This document shows positions 1 through 7,593 of a DNA stretch of 16,296 nucleotides, piece after piece; the first letter of the stretch is position 1, and each line of letters opens with the position of its first letter. The stretch spans positions 1-16,296 of the forward strand of contig NZ_JAVLBQ010000049.1 in the NCBI RefSeq assembly GCF_031581265.1. Reading direction: 5' to 3'. Below the pieces are notes generated by a model. It searched no databases. It saw only the letters and a program-made list of their open reading frames with translations, and was not told the DNA's origin. The DNA comes from Gracilimonas sp031581265. Lineage in GTDB: Bacteria; Bacteroidota; Rhodothermia; Balneolales; Balneolaceae. Made by a program: the position numbers and the translations under genes.

Positions 1-1313
<1,313 letters not shown>

Positions 1314-1481
1314 AAATATCTACTATATACTCTGTGAGCTCGACCCTACGCTCTTGGTCATTTTTTATGCAAATTAATGCATCAAAGAATTGAACAAGCT
1401 CTCGCTCGCACAAACAATCTGATCTATACTTCATTATGTCTAAGAACAAGTGTTTCGCTTTTGTAAAATCGGTTGCGAAAC
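1314..1481 (-). other. 16S rRNA leader with inverted repeats and boxA-like sequences
   Basis: This is the transcribed spacer between the predicted rRNA start point (near 1481-1484) and the mature 16S 5' end. The leader begins almost exactly at a perfect 7-base inverted repeat, GTTTCGC...GCGAAAC (1452-1481, 16-base loop). A boxA-like sequence TGTTCTTAGACA (complement of 1437-1448) matches the E. coli boxA TGCTCTTTAACA at 9 of 12 positions. A second, weaker TTCTTTGA version lies near 1381-1389. A 16-base interrupted palindrome with 5-base arms, ATGCA/TGCAT, sits at 1367-1382. BoxA recruits NusB-S10 antitermination factors in known rRNA operons; that role here is inferred from position and similarity. 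No protein gene is supported in this stretch. Confidence 0.55.
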
Positions 1482-1487
1482 AGAAAC

Positions 1488-1519
1488 CAAAGATAAGGGA
1501 TATTGTGTTCAGATGTCAA
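1488..1519 (-). promoter_or_regulatory. rRNA operon promoter
   Basis: On the minus strand a perfect TTGACA (complement of 1514-1519) is followed after 18 bases by TATCTTTG (complement of 1488-1495). This matches a sigma-70 -35 box plus a -10 of four out of six, and it also matches exactly the TAnnTTTG -7 element known from Bacteroidota promoters. The predicted start is about 1481-1484, roughly 170 bases before the mature 16S. The sequence just upstream (about 1520-1550) is AT-rich with AAA/TTT runs and a repeated AGTCAAA, resembling an UP element. Confidence 0.75.
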
Positions 1520-1550
1520 GTTTATTTTTGACTAAATTTGACTTTTTTAC
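1520..1550 (-). promoter_or_regulatory. AT-rich UP-like element upstream of rRNA promoter
   Basis: Directly upstream of the TTGACA box the minus strand is almost entirely A and T, with A- and T-tracts and two copies of AGTCAAA (complements near 1529-1535 and 1539-1545) about ten bases apart, close to one helical turn. UP elements that bind the RNA polymerase alpha C-terminal domain occupy this position in strong rRNA promoters. The assignment rests on composition and place only. Confidence 0.4.
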
Positions 1551-1559
1551 CCTTTCAAT

Positions 1560-1592
1560 ACAAACAACAAATGACCTCCAAGTTGAAGGCCA
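1560..1592 (-). terminator. probable intrinsic terminator after rplQ
   Basis: About 27 bases past the rplQ stop the minus strand can fold a hairpin: TGGCCTTCA, loop ACT, TGGAGGTCA (complement of 1572-1592). That is nine pairs including two G-U pairs. A T-rich run, TTTGTTGTTTG, follows. It ends the ribosomal protein operon about 50 bases before the rRNA promoter. The U-tract is interrupted by G, so termination may be partial and some read-through into the rRNA operon is possible. Confidence 0.5.
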
Positions 1593-1618
1593 AAATACAA
1601 TAGAAAAGTAGAAAAATA

Positions 1619-2173
1619 TTACTCTTCTTCCTGAGATTTGTCTTTAGATTCTCCTGAGTCAGCAGCATCAGCTTCAGCTTTGGAACTCTTCTTGGAAGAG
1701 TCTTCAACTTTCTTTTTTGATTCTTCAGTTTCTGAAAAAGTTGGCTTATTGCTCTTGCCTGCCCTTCTCGTTCTCTTTTTACCAGATGAAGTTGAGCTAC
1801 CTTCTGGTTTTATATCATTATAATCTACAAGCTCTACTACAGCAAGCTCGGCACCATCACCTTTGCGACGACCAGCTTTAATTACACGAGTGTAACCACC
1901 TGGCCTATCTTTTGATTTAGGGCCCACTTCTTCAAATAGGAGATTGACAGCTTCATTGTTTTGCAGAGTTGAAAATACCTGTCTTCTGTTATGATGGGTA
2001 TCCTCTTTAGCTCTGGTAATCAATGGTTCTACAAATCCTCTGAGCTCCTTAGCTTTTGCTAAAGTAGTTACAATTCGATGCTCTTTAATCAATGCCATCG
2101 ATAATGATTGCATTGTTCTTTTCCTGTGAGCAGCAGTTCTGCTTAATTTTCTTCCTTTTACTCCGTGACGCAT
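1619..2173 (-). CDS. rplQ: 50S ribosomal protein L17 with charged C-terminal extension
   Basis: L17 is a large-subunit protein that sits near the peptide exit tunnel. The N-terminus MRHGVKGRKLSRTAAHRK is the family signature, and residues 1 to about 119 form the normal L17 fold, ending in the strand AELAVVELVDY. Residues 120-184 form an added tail rich in Lys, Ser, Glu and Asp, ending QEEE; the usual bacterial protein stops at about 116-130 residues. Extended L17 proteins are known in Bacteroidota. The ATG at 2173 follows AAAGGA at good spacing. It is the last gene of the operon, 17 bases after rpoA as in most bacteria, and is followed by a probable terminator and then the rRNA operon. The tail is probably disordered and has no function I can assign. 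Confidence 0.97.
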   Translation of the reverse strand: MRHGVKGRKLSRTAAHRKRTMQSLSMALIKEHRIVTTLAKAKELRGFVEPLITRAKEDTHHNRRQVFSTLQNNEAVNLLFEEVGPKSKDRPGGYTRVIKAGRRKGDGAELAVVELVDYNDIKPEGSSTSSGKKRTRRAGKSNKPTFSETEESKKKVEDSSKKSSKAEADAADSGESKDKSQEEE

Positions 2174-2190
2174 GGTTAAATTCCTTTACT

Positions 2191-3162
2191 TTAATCTAAA
2201 TATTTTGATACGTCCATTCCAAACTCAAGATTCTTCTCTTCAATCACTTCAACAAGTTCACTTAAAGATTTTTTTCCGAAGTTTCTGAATTTGAGTAGAT
2301 CTTGCTCATCACGAGATACAAGCTCTCCAATAGTATTGATGTTTGCTGACTTCAAGCAATTGTATGCTCTAACACTGAGATTTAAATCTTCAATACTTGT
2401 TCTCAGAAGGTTAGCTACTCTTTGTTTTTCAGCATCTACTTCTTCTTCCTCTTGAGTAAATGGTTCCTCAATTTCCTCGGTAATGAACTTCTCAATATGT
2501 TCTTTGAGTATCTTACCGGCAATGGTAAGTGCCTCTTTGGCATTCACTGATCCGTCGGTTTGAATATCCATAACCAATTTCTCATAATCAGTACGTTGTC
2601 CTACACGGACATTTTCAACATTATACTTAACTGATTTTATTGGGGTGAAAATGGCATCGATTGGTATTAAACCCACATCATCATCCTCAACATCCATTTC
2701 TTCTGCCGGCACATATCCACGGCCACGGCCTACTTTGAGTTCAATTTCTAATTCAGCATCATCAGCAAGGTGTCCAAGGACCAACTCAGGGTTTAAGACA
2801 TCATATTCAGCTGTTGCTTCATCAATGTCTTTAGCCGTTAATAGTCCTTCACCACTTTTTGAAATATGAATGACCCCGGAACTTTGCTCAATTTGCTTAA
2901 ACCGAACTTCTTTAAAATTCAGAATGAGTTCGTACACATCCTCTTTTACACCTTTGATGCTAGAGTACTCGTGATCAACACCGTTAATTTTAACAGCTGT
3001 GATAGCAATTCCCGGAAGTGAAGACAAAAGAACTCTTCTGAAAGAATTTCCAATTGTTACGCCGAAACCTCTTTCTAAAGGTTGTAAAACGAAAGTACCA
3101 AAATCATTTTGGTCTTCTTCTACATTAAGCGTTTCGGGCATTTGAATGCTGTAATTGCTCAT
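2191..3162 (-). CDS. rpoA: DNA-directed RNA polymerase subunit alpha
   Basis: RpoA dimerises to start RNA polymerase assembly and contacts UP elements and activators. At 323 residues it has the normal length. The N-terminal domain spans about residues 1-230 and includes the conserved segment GFGVTIGNSFRRVLLSSLPG (33-52), which binds beta and forms the dimer. An acidic linker (about 230-247, rich in Glu) leads to the C-terminal domain (about 248-315). There LSVRAYNCLKSANI places an arginine at residue 265, the same number as the key DNA-contacting arginine of E. coli, and FRNFGKKSLSE is the second helix-hairpin-helix part. The gene lies between rpsD (24-base gap) and rplQ (17-base gap). No clear Shine-Dalgarno sequence precedes the ATG at 3162, so translation may depend on coupling to rpsD or on an unstructured start region. 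Confidence 0.98.
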   Translation of the reverse strand: MSNYSIQMPETLNVEEDQNDFGTFVLQPLERGFGVTIGNSFRRVLLSSLPGIAITAVKINGVDHEYSSIKGVKEDVYELILNFKEVRFKQIEQSSGVIHISKSGEGLLTAKDIDEATAEYDVLNPELVLGHLADDAELEIELKVGRGRGYVPAEEMDVEDDDVGLIPIDAIFTPIKSVKYNVENVRVGQRTDYEKLVMDIQTDGSVNAKEALTIAGKILKEHIEKFITEEIEEPFTQEEEEVDAEKQRVANLLRTSIEDLNLSVRAYNCLKSANINTIGELVSRDEQDLLKFRNFGKKSLSELVEVIEEKNLEFGMDVSKYLD

Positions 3163-3186
3163 AATAATGTCTTAAACTTTTTATAA

Positions 3187-3792
3187 TTACTTAGAATAAA
3201 GCTCAACAATAAGCTGAACATTTATATTTTCAGGTATCTCTTCCATTGTAGGAACATATAGCAATTTACCTGTTCTTGACTTTTTATCCGTTTCTACCCA
3301 CTTGTATCTACCAGTAGATGAGCTGGCTAAAGAATCTTCAATTACTTCAAGATTTCGTGACTTTGGCCTAATGGTTATTACATCTCCGGGGCTCAATTCA
3401 AAAGAAGGGATATTAACAATTCCGCCATTAACAACAATGTGCTTGTGTGTAACAAGCTGACGAGCTTGACGCCTTGTCCTGGCAAAACCCATTCTAAAAA
3501 CGGTATTATCCAATCTGCACTCCAAAGCTTGCAGCAAGTTCTCACCGGCTACACCACTTTTTGCTGAAGCAGCTTTAAACAAATTACGAAATTGCTTTTC
3601 GAGCAGTCCGTAAGTGTATTTTGCTTTTTGCTTCTCTTCAAGCTGAATAGCGTACTCAGATTTTCTATTAAATCTGGAGCGGCCATGTTCGCCAGGGCCG
3701 TAAGGTTTGCGCTCTAAGGCTTTACTTGGTCCAAAGATTGGCTCTTTGAATCTTCTGGCTTTCTTTTGTTTGGGTCCTCTGTATCTTGCCAT
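3187..3792 (-). CDS. rpsD: 30S ribosomal protein S4
   Basis: S4 is a primary 16S rRNA-binding protein that starts assembly of the 5' domain and helps form the mRNA entry site. The 201-residue product has the N-terminal domain at about 1-90 and the S4 RNA-binding domain at about 92-155, with CRLDNTVFRMGFARTRRQAR as signature. The N-terminal region carries no cluster of zinc-binding cysteines, so this is the zinc-free form. The ATG at 3792 gives the standard MARYRGPKQK start. The gene sits between rpsK and rpoA, the usual alpha-operon order. In E. coli S4 represses its own operon by binding a pseudoknot upstream of rpsM; the 21-base rpmJ-rpsM gap leaves little room for such a structure, so that mechanism is not evident here. 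Confidence 0.98.
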   Translation of the reverse strand: MARYRGPKQKKARRFKEPIFGPSKALERKPYGPGEHGRSRFNRKSEYAIQLEEKQKAKYTYGLLEKQFRNLFKAASAKSGVAGENLLQALECRLDNTVFRMGFARTRRQARQLVTHKHIVVNGGIVNIPSFELSPGDVITIRPKSRNLEVIEDSLASSSTGRYKWVETDKKSRTGKLLYVPTMEEIPENINVQLIVELYSK

Positions 3793-3810
3793 TATATAAT
3801 CTTCTTACTA

Positions 3811-4218
3811 TTAAACTCTTCTTCTTTTTGGTGGTCGGCAACCATTATGGGGAAGTGGTGTTCGATCTTTAATCGACGTTACTTCCAAACCTGAACTGGC
3901 CATGCCTCGTACTGCTGCTTCTCGACCTGATCCTGGCCCCTTTACAAAAACTTCTACATTTCTAAGGCCCATTTCATGAGCTGTTTTAGCTGCAGTTTCT
4001 GCACTCAGTTGTGCAGCATAGGGAGTGTTTTTTCTTGATCCTTTAAAGCCTTCTTTACCAGCTGATGACCAAGACACTACGTTTCCATCAGCGTCGGTTA
4101 TAGTTACGATTACATTGTTAAACGTAGCCTTAACAAATGCCATCCCATTAGGATCGCTGAGTTGTTTTTTCCTTTTCCGCTTTGCTGCTACTGATGATTT
4201 TGGTTGTTTCTTAGCCAT
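3811..4218 (-). CDS. rpsK: 30S ribosomal protein S11
   Basis: S11 lies on the platform of the small subunit, next to the Shine-Dalgarno/anti-Shine-Dalgarno helix and the E site. The 135-residue protein has a basic N-terminal arm (KRKRKK near residues 13-18), the core FVKATFNNVIVTITDADGNV, the region GFKGSRKNTPYAAQ, and the conserved C-terminal end DRTPLPHNGCRPPKRRRV. Length and start (MAKKQPKSSV, ATG at 4218) are normal for Bacteroidota. It lies 19 bases after rpsM and 18 bases before rpsD. Confidence 0.98.
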   Translation of the reverse strand: MAKKQPKSSVAAKRKRKKQLSDPNGMAFVKATFNNVIVTITDADGNVVSWSSAGKEGFKGSRKNTPYAAQLSAETAAKTAHEMGLRNVEVFVKGPGSGREAAVRGMASSGLEVTSIKDRTPLPHNGCRPPKRRRV

Positions 4219-4237
4219 GAATTAATTCGATTATTTA

Positions 4238-4615
4238 TTACTTAACGGCTTTCTTTTTTCCAGCCACGGTTTTCTTCTTACCTTTTCGGGTACGTGCATT
4301 ATTCTGAGTGTTTTGACCTCGAACCGGTAATCCCCGTCGATGTCGCACACCGCGATAACTGCCAATCTCAATCAATCGGCGAATATCTCTATTCACTTCA
4401 CTTCTGAGCGCACCTTCAACTTTATATTCATCGTCTATTAATTGACGCAATTCACTTACTTCGTTATCAGTCCAATCCTGAACTTTTTTCTCGTGGTCAA
4501 TTCCCACTCTGTCAAGAATTTCCGCTGCTTTAGAGCGGCCAATTCCATAGATATAAGTAAGACTTATTATGCCTCTTTTTTGTTTAGGTAAATCTATTCC
4601 AGCAATACGTGCCAT
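4238..4615 (-). CDS. rpsM: 30S ribosomal protein S13
   Basis: S13 is a head protein that forms intersubunit bridges and touches the P-site tRNA through its basic C-terminal tail. The 125-residue product starts MARIAGIDLPKQKRG, has the helix-two-turn-helix region TYIYGIGRSKAAEIL, and ends with the conserved GLPVRGQNTQNNARTRKGK followed by a Lys-rich tail. The ATG at 4615 is the only sensible start. It follows rpmJ by 21 bases and precedes rpsK, as in most bacteria. Confidence 0.98.
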   Translation of the reverse strand: MARIAGIDLPKQKRGIISLTYIYGIGRSKAAEILDRVGIDHEKKVQDWTDNEVSELRQLIDDEYKVEGALRSEVNRDIRRLIEIGSYRGVRHRRGLPVRGQNTQNNARTRKGKKKTVAGKKKAVK

Positions 4616-4636
4616 ATAAGTACTCTGTTATACTTT

Positions 4637-4753
4637 TTATCCCTGACGCTGCTTATGGCGAGGGTTTTTCTTGTTTATTACGTAAAGACGCCCTTTACGT
4701 CGTACTATTTTGTCGTCTGAACTTCTTTTTTTTACTGATGATCGTGTTTTCAT
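4637..4753 (-). CDS. rpmJ: 50S ribosomal protein L36, cysteine-free form
   Basis: L36 is the smallest large-subunit protein and helps organise 23S rRNA near the factor-binding region. The short frame from the ATG at 4753 encodes 38 residues beginning MKTRSSVKKRSSDDKIVRRK and ending in the diagnostic NPRHKQRQG. Classical L36 binds zinc through three cysteines and one histidine. Here the first pair is replaced by Ser and Asp (residues 11-14) and the third by Asn at about residue 27; only the histidine (residue 33) remains, so no zinc ribbon can form. Related cysteine-poor L36 proteins occur in Bacteroidota. The position between infA (10-base gap) and rpsM (21-base gap) is the canonical place for rpmJ. 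The frame is too short for many gene finders, but its identity is clear. Confidence 0.95.
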   Translation of the reverse strand: MKTRSSVKKRSSDDKIVRRKGRLYVINKKNPRHKQRQG

Positions 4754-4763
4754 GACAACCTCT

Positions 4764-4982
4764 TTATTTATATCTGTAAGTTATTCTTCCTTTGGTTAAA
4801 TCATAGGGCGACATTTCTACTGCCACTCTATCACCTGGGAGAATTTTTATGTAATACATACGCATTTTACCTGATACGTGAGCAAGTATCTCATGCCCGT
4901 TATCTAGTTCCACACGGAACTGCGCATTAGGTAATGCTTCAATTATTTCTCCATCTTGTTTTATCGGCTCTTGTTTAGCCAT
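4764..4982 (-). CDS. infA: translation initiation factor IF-1
   Basis: IF-1 binds the A site of the 30S subunit during initiation and assists IF-2 and IF-3. The 72-residue product is a single S1-like OB-fold domain, with AQFRVELDNGHEILAHVSGKM and ILPGDRVAVEMSPYDLTKGRI as family signatures and normal length. The frame stays open further upstream, but the start at 4982 (MAKQEPIKQDG) is chosen because it gives the family N-terminus; the longer version would add 16 atypical residues lying inside map. The start codon overlaps the 3' end of map by 8 bases, with no Shine-Dalgarno sequence before it, which points to translational coupling with map. The secY-map-infA-rpmJ order is widespread. Confidence 0.97.
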   Translation of the reverse strand: MAKQEPIKQDGEIIEALPNAQFRVELDNGHEILAHVSGKMRMYYIKILPGDRVAVEMSPYDLTKGRITYRYK

Positions 4983-5784
4983 AATACAATATGTTATCTT
5001 TTTTTTCCGATAGCTCGGCAATATAATCAAAAGTACTGAGAATTTCAGCCTTTCCTTCTCGAACTACAATATCATGTTCAAAATGTGCTGCCAAGCTTCC
5101 GTCGGCTGTAACTACTGTCCAGCCATCGTTCAATGTTTTAGTTTTCCAGGAACCCATCGTAATCATCGGTTCCACAGCAAGCGTCATTCCTGATCGGAGT
5201 CGCTCGCCTTTTCCTTTTCTTCCAAAATTGGGTACTGAAGGATCTTCATGCATTGATTTTCCTATTCCGTGCCCAACTAATTCTCTTACCACTCCATAGC
5301 CTTCACTTTCACAATGGGTTTGTATAGCATAGGCCATATCACCAATTCTGTTGCCATGGATGGCTTCCTCGATTCCTTTATAAAGAGATTCGAGTGTTGT
5401 TTTCAATAATTTCAAAGATTCTTCTGAACATTCGCCAACTGCGAATGTGTAAGCGTGGTCACCAAAGTAACCGTTCTTTTCAACTCCGCAATCAACTGAA
5501 ACAATGTCGCCTTCTTTTAATTCCCTTTCACCGGGTATCCCATGAACAACTTCTTCATTCACTGAAATACATAATGTTGCAGGAAACTGATTTCCTTTTG
5601 GGCCGTAGCCTTTAAAAGCAGGGCGGCCTTTTTCTTTTGCAATATATTCTTCAGCAATTCGGTCAAGAGTACCGGTTTGAACACCAGGCTCAATATGTTT
5701 TCCAACTTCGGCCAGCGTTCTTGAGACGATTAATGCACTTTCGCGCATTTTCTCAATTTCCGATTCACTCTTCAAGTAGATCAT
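4975..5784 (-). CDS. map: methionine aminopeptidase, type I
   Basis: Map removes the initiator methionine from new proteins in the cytoplasm, using a two-metal centre. The 269-residue product has the pita-bread fold signatures and every active-site residue: His81 (VVHGIPG), Asp98 and Asp109 (SVDCGVEKNGYFGDH), His172 (GHGIGKSMHE), Glu205 (LAVEPMI) and Glu236 (AHFEHDIVV), with His179 in the substrate pocket. It lacks the zinc-finger extension of type Ib/eukaryotic enzymes and the helical insert of type II. The ATG at 5784 follows the secY stop by one base and has AGGA at proper spacing. Its 3' end overlaps infA by 8 bases. Confidence 0.98.
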   Translation of the reverse strand: MIYLKSESEIEKMRESALIVSRTLAEVGKHIEPGVQTGTLDRIAEEYIAKEKGRPAFKGYGPKGNQFPATLCISVNEEVVHGIPGERELKEGDIVSVDCGVEKNGYFGDHAYTFAVGECSEESLKLLKTTLESLYKGIEEAIHGNRIGDMAYAIQTHCESEGYGVVRELVGHGIGKSMHEDPSVPNFGRKGKGERLRSGMTLAVEPMITMGSWKTKTLNDGWTVVTADGSLAAHFEHDIVVREGKAEILSTFDYIAELSEKKDNILYYG

Positions 5785-5785
5785 G

Positions 5786-7099
5786 CTACATCCTGCGCCG
5801 ACCTTTAATTCTGCCGGTTTTCATAAAGCCATCATAATGACGCATCATCAAATGACTTTCTATCTGTTGAAGGGTATCTAAAGCGACACCTACTATAATT
5901 AATAAACTGGTTCCACCATAAAAGAGTGCAAAGCCGGGTGTTACTCCAAACATACCTACCGCAATTGCAGGCAAAATAGCCACAAAGGACAAGAAGATTG
6001 AACCCGGTAAAGTAATCTTAGTTAAAATATTGTCAATAAACTCTACCGTTTGTTTACCTGGTCGTACACCGGGAATAAATCCACCTTGTCGTTTCATCGT
6101 ATCTGCCATCTCTTTTGGATTTACAGAAATAGCCGTGTAGAAAAAGGTAAAGAACATACAGACAAAGAAGAATACAATCGAGTAAACCAATCCTGTAAAA
6201 TCAACGGACCATTGAGTCAAAAACTGTACGGTTTCATTATCCGGAAAAAATGAGCCAATTGTACTAGGGATAAACATTATAGACTGAGCAAAGATAATAG
6301 GCATTACTCCGGCTGCATTAACCCTCAGTGGCAAATACTGAGTGGTTCCGCCATATACTTTTCGACCTACTACTCTTTTTGCATATTGTACTGGAATTTT
6401 ACGTGTTCCCTGAGTCAACATAACTACGGCTGCAATTACTAAGATTAAAGCAGCTACTTCAATAATTACCAAAATTGCATTAGCACTGGTTGTAACTTCA
6501 TTATAGAAACTGGCCGGTAAGGCTGCGATAATACCAATCATAATAATCAGGGAAATACCATTACCAATTCCCCTTTCACTAATTCTTTCACCTAACCACA
6601 TTACAAATACTGTACCTGCGGTTAGTACCACCATCGCTGTGATTACAAAAGCAAATTCGTTTACAACTATAGCCTGTGGTGCTGTAGATATCAAGTTGAT
6701 GGAAAAACCTATCGCCTGAACAGCTGTAATACCAACCGTTCCATATCGAGTTAGCTGGGTTATCTTTCTTCGGCCTTCCTCACCTTCTCTTTGCAACTTT
6801 TGGAAATAAGGTACAACAGCTCCCATCAACTGAATGATAATAGCTGCGGTAATGTAGGGCATTATTCCAAGTGCAAAAACACCCGCCCTTGAAAAAGCTC
6901 CCCCCACAAATAAATCGAAAAGGCCTAATAAGCTATTCGCAGCATTACCGGAACTACCTATTAATTCGTTTGCATCTACCCCAGGAAGTGTGATATAACT
7001 ACCTACTCGGTATACCATCAACACTCCAACCGTATAAAGAATACGATTTTTGAGGTCTTCAATTTTAAATATGTTGCGAAAGTTTTCTATCAGACTCAT
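5786..7099 (-). CDS. secY: preprotein translocase subunit SecY
   Basis: SecY is the channel subunit of the SecYEG translocon in the inner membrane, used for protein export and membrane insertion. The 437-residue protein shows ten hydrophobic segments at roughly 18-36, 72-97, 118-136, 150-168, 182-196, 208-228, 262-283, 304-324, 363-384 and 391-410. Family signatures include GIMPYITAAIIIQL in segment 2, GERISERGIGNGISLII before segment 5, and the basic cytoplasmic loops around residues 231-247 and 328-351 that contact the ribosome and SecA. It ends with a basic tail, GRRRM. The ATG at 7099 lies 19 bases after rplO and has no clear Shine-Dalgarno sequence. Placement after rplO is standard and ties translocon production to ribosome production. 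Confidence 0.98.
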   Translation of the reverse strand: MSLIENFRNIFKIEDLKNRILYTVGVLMVYRVGSYITLPGVDANELIGSSGNAANSLLGLFDLFVGGAFSRAGVFALGIMPYITAAIIIQLMGAVVPYFQKLQREGEEGRRKITQLTRYGTVGITAVQAIGFSINLISTAPQAIVVNEFAFVITAMVVLTAGTVFVMWLGERISERGIGNGISLIIMIGIIAALPASFYNEVTTSANAILVIIEVAALILVIAAVVMLTQGTRKIPVQYAKRVVGRKVYGGTTQYLPLRVNAAGVMPIIFAQSIMFIPSTIGSFFPDNETVQFLTQWSVDFTGLVYSIVFFFVCMFFTFFYTAISVNPKEMADTMKRQGGFIPGVRPGKQTVEFIDNILTKITLPGSIFLSFVAILPAIAVGMFGVTPGFALFYGGTSLLIIVGVALDTLQQIESHLMMRHYDGFMKTGRIKGRRRM

Positions 7100-7118
7100 G
7101 CGACGGCTATACTATCTA

Positions 7119-7574
7119 TTAGTTTTCTGCAATAGTTACTGATCCACCTGCTTTTTCTACCTTCTCTTTGGCAGATGCACTGGCATCGTGAACTTCTATT
7201 TCAATTTTCTGTTCAATTTCTCCTCGTCCGAGAAGTTTTACCCTGTCATCACTTTTAGCAAGACCTGCATTAATTAAGTCTTCTAAAGTTATAGAAGTTG
7301 TTAACTTCTCAGCTTCAATAAATTCACCGATCGTATGCAAATTAATCACACGGTTTTCTTGTCGGTTTATATTTGTGAAACCAAATTTAGGTAATCTTCG
7401 CTGCAGGGGCATTTGACCACCTTCAAACCAAGGTCGTCGCTTAAATCCTGATCTTGACTTTTGCCCGTTATGGCCACGTCCAGATTGCTCTCCTCTTCCG
7501 GAGCCCTGTCCACGACCAACACGTTTCCTGTTTTTTCTATTTGGGACTGGTGCTTTTAAATTGCTTAAATCCAT
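7119..7574 (-). CDS. rplO: 50S ribosomal protein L15
   Basis: L15 is a late-assembly large-subunit protein with an extended N-terminal arm threaded through 23S rRNA. The Gly/Arg-rich arm (RVGRGQGSGRGEQSGRGHNG, about residues 18-37) and the segment GFKRRPWFEGGQMPLQRRLPKFGF are diagnostic. Three starts stand in a row: TTG at 7580, ATG at 7577 and ATG at 7574. I chose 7574 because it gives MDLSNLKAP, the common N-terminus, and lies 8 bases after AAAGGA; 7577 (5-base spacing) is also possible and adds one methionine. The gene follows rpsE by 19 bases. In most bacteria rpmD (L30) would lie between them; it is absent here. Confidence 0.97.
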   Translation of the reverse strand: MDLSNLKAPVPNRKNRKRVGRGQGSGRGEQSGRGHNGQKSRSGFKRRPWFEGGQMPLQRRLPKFGFTNINRQENRVINLHTIGEFIEAEKLTTSITLEDLINAGLAKSDDRVKLLGRGEIEQKIEIEVHDASASAKEKVEKAGGSVTIAEN

Positions 7575-7593
7575 CATCAAATTCCTTTAGGTA

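Noticed and set aside
1314..1440. A second rRNA promoter (P2) close to the 16S gene
   Set aside because: The stretch is AT-rich but no pair of -35/-33 and -10/-7 elements at proper spacing was found; only the promoter at 1488-1519 is convincing.
4983..5030. A longer IF-1 starting at 5030
   Set aside because: The 16 added residues do not resemble any IF-1 and lie within map; MAKQEPIKQDG at 4982 is the family start.
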